This document shows, one piece after another, positions 8,470 through 15,613 of a DNA stretch of 37,959 nucleotides. The position numbers and the translations under genes are program-made. The notes beneath the pieces are model-generated. The model was given only the letters and a program-made list of their open reading frames with translations, made no database searches and was not told the DNA's origin. Each line of letters starts with the position of its first letter. Within the stretch, counting starts at the first letter, position 1. The stretch lies in NCBI GenBank assembly GCA_944323075.1, contig CALURC010000011.1, forward strand, positions 1 through 37,959, read 5' to 3'. This DNA comes from an uncultured Alistipes sp. Lineage in GTDB: Bacteria > Bacteroidota > Bacteroidia > Bacteroidales > Rikenellaceae.

Positions 8470-10230
8470 TTATTTTACGAAACGAACATCACGTATGTAT
8501 AGCTCTGTTGTACCGTCAGCAATACCATCGAAGTCGAATCGCATGCTACCTCCAGCACTTAAGCTTCCGCCTGCTGCTGTTACTTTATCTTTTGCTGCAT
8601 TGATATCGAATTCAGCTTCAATCCAATCATTAGAGGCGTTGAATTTGTAATTGTATTCCTGCCCCCCCACAATATTATAGTAGAGAGTTAGCTCGAAGTT
8701 CTTGGGGCATTTATATTTAATAATCAGTTTATTGTATCCGGATAAGTCATCGGTTCGTTTGGTGTTGATCTGCGGGTCTGCGGCTCCATTATCAGCAATA
8801 TATAGATATGTCAATCCATCCGTATAACTATACATTTCTGTAACATCTTTCAATGTTGCTCCAGAAGATCCAGAGAACACCAAGAACATACTTTCAGACA
8901 ATTTGGTCTCATCGTCATTACGTCCACGTAGCGTAAAGTCAGAGAATGTGATCTCAGCACCCGATTGGTCTCCGAGGAACAATTCAAGGGAGGTAAATTC
9001 AGACCAAGAATTGTTGTTCATCAGCATACCTAAATCGAATGAGTAATCAGTCTCCTGTGTAGTTGCACTTAATGATGCGATCTTGTACTGGGTCGCTTTA
9101 CCATTAACGGCAAGCATAAGATCGACAGCTTTATTGCTCTTATAGTTGAAGTGCAAGACCGGACTTGTCGTTGCTTGTGCTAAAACGTTAGTTTTGAATG
9201 AAGGAGCAGATCCAGTCGTGGTTACTGTAAATTCACCTTGAGGTCCGATGTATCCTGATGAAGTATATTCCAAATCGTTGTATGTGTCAATTTTGAAGTA
9301 ACCTTCGATGAACGCGTTAGGATCTACAGCTGCAGAGATGGTAACAGTATATTCCATTTCGTTCATTACGAGAACTATGGTTTTGGGTGAAGTCAAATCT
9401 AATGTTACACGACCCGAACCCTCTTTGCCGTTGTATGATACGCCATCAGCCATTGTGAATGCGACTTCTACTTGAGAGAAATCTTCTTCTTCGACATAAT
9501 TCAACGTATAAGCAATATTTTCAGCATCAAACTGTACGTTTGCAACGTTGTTTGCAGTCATAGACGTGATCAAATCAGAAGGAGTTACTGTAACATTTTC
9601 TTCACTAGTTACAGAAACCTCTGTGTCGTAAACGGCAATAACATGGATTGCATATGTTTTACCATTAGTCAAACCTTCGATTGTTGCAGATGTTGCTTCA
9701 GGATCGTTTACTTCTGTTGTAACCGTTTCTTCTCCTGCTGTTGCTTCTACAATGAATTTAACCAAATTAGCGCCATCAACTTTATCCAAAGGCAACCAGT
9801 TTACATAGGCAGCTTGAAAACTCGGAGTTGCAGTGATGTAATCCGGCATGTCATATTCGATTAAAGATGCACTAGGAGTAATTCGTTTGATCAATGCGGA
9901 CGATTTTTCTCCATTCTCGTAAACAGCTACAACAGTGAACGTATATTGCTGTTCGTTGGTCAAACCAGATATGGTTGCTGATGTAATACCGGATTCCACG
10001 GTGGCACTACCTCCATTATCAGCCGGAGTCCATGTTACCAAATATTCTTTAAGAAAATTGGAATTCGGAGCACCCCAACTCAAAGTTACCTTCTCATAGC
10101 CGGTATGCGATTGAAGATTAGTAGGAGGAAGCGTTACATAACTGTTTCCTTCGTCGTCGTCCTTACACGAAGTGAGGAACAACGCAGGAATCAGTAATAA
10201 TAACGTACTGATTTTGAACAGTTTTTTCAT
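8470..10230 (-). CDS. Surface lipoprotein with two fibronectin type III domains
   Basis: 586 residues. Signal peptide with lipobox LTSC (Cys22) followed by KDDDE, which matches the Bacteroidetes signal for moving lipoproteins to the outer surface. Two FN3-like domains cover about 33-118 and 125-217; each has the pattern of a W (LSWGAP, VNWLPL), then ATISGL/ATIEGL, NGKTY or NEQQY, and V-AVY. Residues 220-305 form a beta-rich linker. The C-terminal 280 residues look like two beta-sandwich domains, each ending in a short repeat (TFSDFTLRGR near 425, LYIRDVRFVK at the end) like carbohydrate-binding jelly rolls. No catalytic motif is seen. A glycan-binding role is inferred. No susC/susD pair lies next to it. 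Confidence 0.8.
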   Translation of the reverse strand: MKKLFKISTLLLLIPALFLTSCKDDDEGNSYVTLPPTNLQSHTGYEKVTLSWGAPNSNFLKEYLVTWTPADNGGSATVESGITSATISGLTNEQQYTFTVVAVYENGEKSSALIKRITPSASLIEYDMPDYITATPSFQAAYVNWLPLDKVDGANLVKFIVEATAGEETVTTEVNDPEATSATIEGLTNGKTYAIHVIAVYDTEVSVTSEENVTVTPSDLITSMTANNVANVQFDAENIAYTLNYVEEEDFSQVEVAFTMADGVSYNGKEGSGRVTLDLTSPKTIVLVMNEMEYTVTISAAVDPNAFIEGYFKIDTYNDLEYTSSGYIGPQGEFTVTTTGSAPSFKTNVLAQATTSPVLHFNYKSNKAVDLMLAVNGKATQYKIASLSATTQETDYSFDLGMLMNNNSWSEFTSLELFLGDQSGAEITFSDFTLRGRNDDETKLSESMFLVFSGSSGATLKDVTEMYSYTDGLTYLYIADNGAADPQINTKRTDDLSGYNKLIIKYKCPKNFELTLYYNIVGGQEYNYKFNASNDWIEAEFDINAAKDKVTAAGGSLSAGGSMRFDFDGIADGTTELYIRDVRFVK

Positions 10231-10513
10231 AAATTGGAAGTTTTAAATTAAACAAAGCTATTAATGATATGTAGTTTTCTTTTTTCGTTTGGGCATAAAA
10301 CCCACTAAATTATATTGGCTAAGATAGTACAAAATTTTATCGGGTGCAAAATAATCGGTCGAAAAAATCGTTTGTCAAGTTAATTTTTTGTGCAATTCGA
10401 TTTTTTTACCTCTTAATGTGTTTGTATGGCATTTATTTATAAATAGTTGTGTGTATTAGTGCTTGAAGGAATGTTTTTTTTGTTTTGTTGTTGATAATCT
10501 TTGTTATATCGCA
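10231..10513. other. Leader of the FN3 lipoprotein gene, AT-rich
   Basis: AT-rich gap of 283 bases between the clc stop and the FN3 lipoprotein start. It holds the candidate -7 box at 10253. I see no convincing terminator for clc here. Confidence 0.4.
10253..10260 (-). promoter_or_regulatory. Candidate -7 box for the FN3 lipoprotein gene
   Basis: Reads TAGCTTTG on the minus strand, 23 bases from the start codon. That leaves a very short leader, and there is no good -33 box, so the real promoter may be further upstream. Confidence 0.35.
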
Positions 10514-12301
10514 TTATTCTTCACTAATAGCGAGTAATTGTTCTCGGTATGCTGCCAAGATTCTGGATTTGGAAATGAATCCTAAGTATTTACGTTCAGA
10601 TGTAACTACAGGAAGCATCCATGCTTTCGACTCTTCGAATGCGTTTAATACACTGCCGATTTGTTCGTTTTGATAAATGAGATCGGGGGGATCGATCATA
10701 TATGCATCGATCTTTGTACCGTATTTTTCAGGAGAAAACATATCGGCCCGTAAGTCATCTAATTGAACAACTCCTAGTAGGATCCCGTCTCGGCTGACGA
10801 CCGGGAAAATGTTTCGGTGAACCGTTGCGATCAGACGTACAACGTCACCCAAGGTTGTGTCAAGCGATATTTTGTGAAAATCGGTCTCCATTAGGGAGGG
10901 AAGATTCAAGAATACAAGTACTGATTTGTCTTTATTGTGTGTGAGCAGTTCTCCGCTTTGCGAAAGTTTCTTGGTGTAGATCGAGTAAGGTTCGAGATAA
11001 TATCCCACGGCAAACGAGAGTGCGGATACGAGCATCAGAGGAACGAATAGAGCATACCCATTGGTAAGCTCTGCGATTAGAAAGATCGATGTCAAGGGTG
11101 CATTCATGATTCCTGACATTACCCCGGCCATACCGACCAATGTGAACGGAATGATTGGCAACTCTAGACCGAAGAAGTAGTTCAGCATGTATACCATTGT
11201 TGCTCCGGTGAAAGCTCCTACAAACAGTGAGGGTGCAAAGGAGCCTCCGACACCTCCAGCTCCGTTTGTAGCTGACATGGCAACGACTTTAAAAAAAAGT
11301 GTGGCAAGTAGATACAGCATGACAATCCACCCTACATTCCTGTATCGGAAAAACAGGGAGTTGTTGAATAGAGCGTCTATATTCCCATGCATTAAATCGA
11401 CCAGTGAGCTGTATCCTTCGCCATATAGTGGTGGAAAAAGAAAAATTAGAACACCAATGGTGATACCTCCAGCCAACCATTTGCCCGACATGCTTTTTAT
11501 CCGGTTGAAAATGCCGGAAATCAATGTGTTGATTTTTGTAAAATAATATGACATCAGTCCGCAGATCAGTCCCAAAAGCACATAAAACGGAAGATGTTTT
11601 AATTCGAATATGTGTTTGATGTCGAGGTTGAATACCGGATCGAAACCGTTGAGGAAGAACATCAATGTCGTTGCGGTTACGGTGGAGATCAGTAGTGGTA
11701 TGATTGACGATACGGTGATGTCGAGCATCAGGATTTCCAGAACGAATACGACCCCTGTAATGGGAGCTTTGAAGACGGCAGAAAGAGCTGCTGCGGCTCC
11801 GCAACAGAGTAAGAGCGTAATGTTCTTATAGTTGAGCCTCATGAAACGTCCGATGTTTGATCCGACGGCAGCTCCTGTGTATACAATAGGTGCTTCAGGA
11901 CCGACTGAACCTCCGAATCCTATAGTTGCTGAACTGGCGATGATGGACGAATAGCAATTGTGAGGTTTGATGCGGGATCCCTTTTTACTCATGGCATAAA
12001 GGACCCGGGTAACACCTTCGCTGATATTGTCGCGGACGACGTAACGAACGAAAAGCGTGGCAATAATAATTCCGATAATTGGATAGAAAAGGTAAAAGAC
12101 GCTGGCAGAATCAATGGCGAACCAACTAGTCAGTACATACCGGAAAAATGCCAAGATCCGTTCGAATAGGAATGTGGCGAATCCAGCCGTCAGTCCGACG
12201 ACGATCGATAACAAGATCATCAACTGCTTGTCTGAAAGACGTTTGGTGGCGATGATTAGGTATCTGTATAAGATAGCTGTTTTCGATCCCGATCTGGACA
12301 T
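10514..12301 (-). CDS. ClC-family chloride channel/transporter with CBS pair
   Basis: 595-residue multi-pass membrane protein. Residues 25-440 are the ClC fold, with about ten hydrophobic helices. The conserved anion-pathway motifs are present as SEGVTRV near 94, GGSVGPEAP at 130-138 and GAGGVGGSFAPSLFVG further on. In E. coli ClC the second motif is GREGP with the gating glutamate in third place; here that place is Val133. The same substitution is found in a broad group of bacterial ClC proteins and may mean channel-like or altered proton coupling (inferred). Residues 455-590 form two CBS domains (SLDTTLGDVVRLI, then DLIYQNEQIGSVLNAFEESK), which in the family bind adenine nucleotides. It lies 53 bases downstream of trpS and is probably co-transcribed. 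Confidence 0.92.
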   Translation of the reverse strand: MSRSGSKTAILYRYLIIATKRLSDKQLMILLSIVVGLTAGFATFLFERILAFFRYVLTSWFAIDSASVFYLFYPIIGIIIATLFVRYVVRDNISEGVTRVLYAMSKKGSRIKPHNCYSSIIASSATIGFGGSVGPEAPIVYTGAAVGSNIGRFMRLNYKNITLLLCCGAAAALSAVFKAPITGVVFVLEILMLDITVSSIIPLLISTVTATTLMFFLNGFDPVFNLDIKHIFELKHLPFYVLLGLICGLMSYYFTKINTLISGIFNRIKSMSGKWLAGGITIGVLIFLFPPLYGEGYSSLVDLMHGNIDALFNNSLFFRYRNVGWIVMLYLLATLFFKVVAMSATNGAGGVGGSFAPSLFVGAFTGATMVYMLNYFFGLELPIIPFTLVGMAGVMSGIMNAPLTSIFLIAELTNGYALFVPLMLVSALSFAVGYYLEPYSIYTKKLSQSGELLTHNKDKSVLVFLNLPSLMETDFHKISLDTTLGDVVRLIATVHRNIFPVVSRDGILLGVVQLDDLRADMFSPEKYGTKIDAYMIDPPDLIYQNEQIGSVLNAFEESKAWMLPVVTSERKYLGFISKSRILAAYREQLLAISEE

Positions 12302-12354
12302 GCTGCGAGGTGAAAATTGGATTACAATGTATCGTCGCAGAGAGAATCTGACGT

Positions 12355-13344
12355 TTAGAAGGGTTTGATTCCCATAATGCGGCGGACTTCAGCTAATGTC
12401 GCTCCTGAACTTTCACGTGCCTTTTCTGCTCCTTGTTTTAGAACACGAGACAAATAGGCTTCGTCGTTTATGATATCTTGTATTCGTTCTCTGATGGGGG
12501 CGATAACTCCAATGATATCTTCGGCCAGTTGCTTTTTCAGATCGCCGTATCGGATTTCACACCGATTCCACAATTCGGTATAGTGAGCAACGGTATCGGG
12601 AGTTGAAACGGCTTTCAATATTGTGAAAAGATTGGCGATTACCTCTGGCATGGGGCTGTCAGGTGCAGTTGGTCCAGAATCGGTTACGGCTTTCATGACT
12701 TTTTTGCGGATTGCGGCATCGCTATCTGTCAGAAAGATTCCGTTACCTTCGGATTTTCCCATTTTCCCAGTACCGTCGAGACCGGGAATTTTGATCAACT
12801 CACCTCCGAAAGTGTACGGTTGACACTCAGGGAAAAAGTCTACTTGGTAAAGCTGGTTGAACCGACGGGCAAATCGGCGGGTCAATTCCAGATGTTGTTC
12901 TTGATCTTTACCGACCGGAACACGTGTTGCTCGATGTTGTAGAATGTCCGCAGCCATTAGAACAGGATAGCTCAATAAGCCTATGTTAACGTTGTTGGGC
13001 TGTTTGCGGATTTTGTCTTTAAACGATGTCGTACGTTCCAATTCGCCAACGTAGGCATGCATGCTGAGCAGTAAGGACAGTTCTGCCACTTCCGGTACGT
13101 CGCTCTGTACGTAGATTGTAGCTACTTCGGGGTCGAGTCCTGCGGCCAGATATTCAGCTAAGACATTTTTAACATTAACATGTAGCATTTTCGGGTCGGG
13201 ATGCGTTGTCAGAGAGTGGTAGTCTGCGATGAAGAAAAAGCATCTCTCTTCGTGCTGCATTTTGACGAAGTTTTTCAATGCCCCGAAATAGTTTCCCAAA
13301 TGTAAATTGCCTGTTGAACGGATACCGCTAAGAACTGTTTCCAT
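12355..13344 (-). CDS. trpS: Tryptophanyl-tRNA synthetase
   Basis: 329-residue class Ic aminoacyl-tRNA synthetase charging tRNA-Trp. The Rossmann fold carries the HIGH-type motif TGNLHLGNYFG at residues 11-21 and the KMSKS-type motif GKMGKSEGN near 193. Other family segments include LLSMHAYVGELERTTSFKDK and SYPVLMAADIL. The length is normal for bacterial TrpS. The start ATG at 13344 follows a -7 box at 13390. The clc gene follows closely on the same strand. Confidence 0.96.
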   Translation of the reverse strand: METVLSGIRSTGNLHLGNYFGALKNFVKMQHEERCFFFIADYHSLTTHPDPKMLHVNVKNVLAEYLAAGLDPEVATIYVQSDVPEVAELSLLLSMHAYVGELERTTSFKDKIRKQPNNVNIGLLSYPVLMAADILQHRATRVPVGKDQEQHLELTRRFARRFNQLYQVDFFPECQPYTFGGELIKIPGLDGTGKMGKSEGNGIFLTDSDAAIRKKVMKAVTDSGPTAPDSPMPEVIANLFTILKAVSTPDTVAHYTELWNRCEIRYGDLKKQLAEDIIGVIAPIRERIQDIINDEAYLSRVLKQGAEKARESSGATLAEVRRIMGIKPF

Positions 13345-13389
13345 ATGTGGTTACGAAGTTGCTTAAGTAAGAATTATTTTAATAGTCTG

Positions 13390-13397
13390 CAAATCTA
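13390..13397 (-). promoter_or_regulatory. Candidate -7 box for trpS
   Basis: Reads TAGATTTG on the minus strand (match to TAnnTTTG), 46 bases before the trpS start codon. The -33 box is weak. Confidence 0.5.
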
Positions 13398-13440
13398 CAA
13401 AAATTACGATAAAAAAATTATTTTAAAGTTATGAAAATAG

Positions 13441-13478
13441 AAAACAACCCTACATCACTACGATGTAGGGTTGTTTTT
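13441..13478 (-). terminator. Intrinsic terminator after the BACON/LamG lipoprotein gene
   Basis: Perfect stem AAAACAACCCTACATC (13441-13456) and GATGTAGGGTTGTTTT (13462-13477) with a 5-base loop. T-runs occur on both strands, so it may act in both directions; its place suggests it ends the minus-strand gene stopping at 13537. Confidence 0.8.
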
Positions 13479-13536
13479 ATGGGGCAATATTAGATAGATT
13501 TAGAACACAATAATGTTTCTGTTTTTGATAAAAAGA

Positions 13537-15444
13537 CTATTCGTTGATTCTGTCATACAATGCAGCTACTTGAGCGTCGGTTAGAACCTTGTCGTAAATA
13601 CGAGCAATACCGATATCTCCAATCCAGCAACATTCGGCATTTGTCGCGCTACCCGGATCACCGCCTACACAGAACCAGTGGCATGCTTCCGTATTGGGGA
13701 AGGATAGATCACCGCTTGCTTCGATTTCGCCTTTTAATTCACCATTGATGTAGATATAGGCTTTACCGGCGTCTTTATTCCATACACCGACAACGTGGTA
13801 GTATACTCCTTTTTCAGGAACAATACCACTTGTGCACCATTTCCATCCGCCTCCGACGTAAGGTAGGAAGGTGAATTCGTTGGTTTCTTTCTTTAACAAG
13901 AAGCCGGTTCCTCCACCTTGCATCGAGCTGAACATCTTGATTTCACTGCCGATTTTCAAATCAGAGTTCAGCATAATCAGCATTTCCATTGTGTGGCCAT
14001 CGGCCAAAGCGCTTTTGTATGCTTCGTCTCCCGCGTAATCGATTTTGAGATAACTGTCAGAAAGACTAGTTGCAAGTTCCGTAGGTGCGAATCGGCCAAC
14101 GTATTTTTTATAAGATTCTAGATAGGCTGTACTGAAGTAAGGGCCTTCGAGAGTTTCTACATTTTTGTTCATTGGCGATACGTCCGTAGCTGTTCCGTCT
14201 TCCAGGAATTGGATATCTAACAGATCGGCAATAAGCCCATTCTGAGTGATGGTGATAACCTTTTCAAAATCAGGATCATCGGATGGTGCTGTGAATTTTA
14301 CATTTGCGCTGAGTTGATCTGGGGTTGCGTTCACGTCGGCCGTAAAGGTGATGGTTGTTTCGGTCCGTTCTTTTTCGGTCAGCCAAGCACTGTTGTCTCC
14401 TGTGATTTCTGCATCCCATGCTGTTGCATTGGTTCCAATAACTAATTTTATGTCACCTCCTTCAATTGCTATTGTGTAGGGCTCTTCTTCTGGAGTCAGA
14501 TCCATATAGATCTCCTCTTTCGCATTTTGTTTGATCGTTACGTTCTCTTCGATTTCCGGATATTCTTTTGAGGTAAATGTTACAGTAGCCACTTGTTCAA
14601 TGGTTTCCGGATTGGCCGCAGCTGTGAATGTAATACTTGTTTCAGTCCGTTCTTTTTCGGTTAACCACGCACTGTTTTCTCCCGTGATTTCCGCATCCCA
14701 ATCTGTTATATTCGTGTTAATATTTAATACAATATCACCTCCTCCCATAGGTATGTTTTGTGGCTCTGCCGGGTCTATGGCAAGGAACGGTTCGTTTTGG
14801 GCTTTTTGTACGATATCGATCTCTTGTGTTATATTGGGATCTGAAGTAAGGCTGAATATGACTTTTGCGACAGATTCAGATGTGGATGTACTTTTGGCGG
14901 CGGTGAATGTGATGGTCGTTTCTGTCCGTTCTTTTTCGGTCAGCCATGTACTGTTTTCTCCTGTGATTTCTGCATCCCATGATCCTGCGTTCGTGCTTAC
15001 ATTAAGGGTAATATCGCCACCTTCTGCTGGAATGGAATCTGGTTTTATTGGTTCGACATTCAAGTATGATGCGGCCGGGTTTTGCACGATTGTGAGCGAA
15101 TGTAACTTCGTGTTGCCGGAATAGAATGTGAGCATGGCTTGAAGTCGGGATGTTTGTTCATTGGCCGGAGCACTCACTTTAATAGTCGCATCTCCGTTTC
15201 CTTCTAATGGAGAAACGGTGAGCCAATCGGCTGTGGATGGTTGTTTTTCGATTCTCCATGAAGCATTCGAACTAATGGTGAAGTCTTGAGAGTAAGCCGT
15301 AGCCTCAATGGTGATTGAGTTGGGGTTCTCTCCTGTCGGAGTTGTGATCGTGATGTACGGATCACTTTGCGTGTCGTCTTTGTCACACGATACACAGAGT
15401 ATCGTCATGGCGACAGCTGCCAATAAGGTTAAATGTCTTTTCAT
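13537..15444 (-). CDS. Surface lipoprotein: four BACON domains and a LamG-like domain
   Basis: 635 residues. Signal peptide ends at Cys20 (CVSC, then DKDD), so it is a surface-directed lipoprotein with a slightly unusual lipobox. Four BACON repeats follow, at about 30-121, 128-214, 220-306 and 312-402; repeats 2-4 share the block WDAEITG(E/D)NSxWLTEKERTE and end in IVQKA/IKQNA/ITQNG. Residues 405-635 form a concanavalin/LamG-like sandwich (EMLIMLNSDLKIGSEIKMFS, YYHVVGVWNKDAGKAYIYIN, GDIGIARIYDKVLTDAQVAAL). BACON domains usually space or hold catalytic or binding modules at the cell surface. No enzyme motif is visible. It is a paralogue of the next gene (15614-17986), which carries an added GDPD domain. 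I found no promoter of its own, so co-transcription with that gene is likely. Confidence 0.88.
   Translation of the reverse strand: MKRHLTLLAAVAMTILCVSCDKDDTQSDPYITITTPTGENPNSITIEATAYSQDFTISSNASWRIEKQPSTADWLTVSPLEGNGDATIKVSAPANEQTSRLQAMLTFYSGNTKLHSLTIVQNPAASYLNVEPIKPDSIPAEGGDITLNVSTNAGSWDAEITGENSTWLTEKERTETTITFTAAKSTSTSESVAKVIFSLTSDPNITQEIDIVQKAQNEPFLAIDPAEPQNIPMGGGDIVLNINTNITDWDAEITGENSAWLTEKERTETSITFTAAANPETIEQVATVTFTSKEYPEIEENVTIKQNAKEEIYMDLTPEEEPYTIAIEGGDIKLVIGTNATAWDAEITGDNSAWLTEKERTETTITFTADVNATPDQLSANVKFTAPSDDPDFEKVITITQNGLIADLLDIQFLEDGTATDVSPMNKNVETLEGPYFSTAYLESYKKYVGRFAPTELATSLSDSYLKIDYAGDEAYKSALADGHTMEMLIMLNSDLKIGSEIKMFSSMQGGGTGFLLKKETNEFTFLPYVGGGWKWCTSGIVPEKGVYYHVVGVWNKDAGKAYIYINGELKGEIEASGDLSFPNTEACHWFCVGGDPGSATNAECCWIGDIGIARIYDKVLTDAQVAALYDRINE
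14354..14979 (-). repeat. Three near-identical DNA blocks coding the BACON repeats
   Basis: About 65-base blocks at 14354-14418, 14636-14700 and 14915-14979, all containing TCCGTTCTTTTTCGG and TGATTTC(T/C)GCATCCCA. They code the WDAEITG...WLTEKERTE segment of BACON repeats 2-4. Such identity at DNA level suggests recent internal duplication or gene conversion. Confidence 0.85.
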
Positions 15445-15551
15445 GGTTGAAGTAGTTAAAAGGTTATTAAAAAGAGTTAAAGGTTTTTCGTCTGGAGGAA
15501 GATAAATATTGTATAGATTTTGGAATAGAAATGATGTATCTGTTTGGGATT

Positions 15552-15600
15552 ATATCACACATACAGAAGTGATTTAAAAACACTTCTGTATGTGTGATAT
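15552..15600. repeat. Strong inverted repeat between two lipoprotein genes
   Basis: Perfect 20-bp arms (15552-15571 and 15581-15600) around the 9-base loop ATTTAAAAA. Neither side has a T-run, so it is not a standard terminator. It lies 14 bases after the GDPD lipoprotein stop and 108 bases before the next start. RNA processing or 3'-end protection between the two genes is a possible role. Confidence 0.75.
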
Positions 15601-15613
15601 TCCGGAAAGATGT

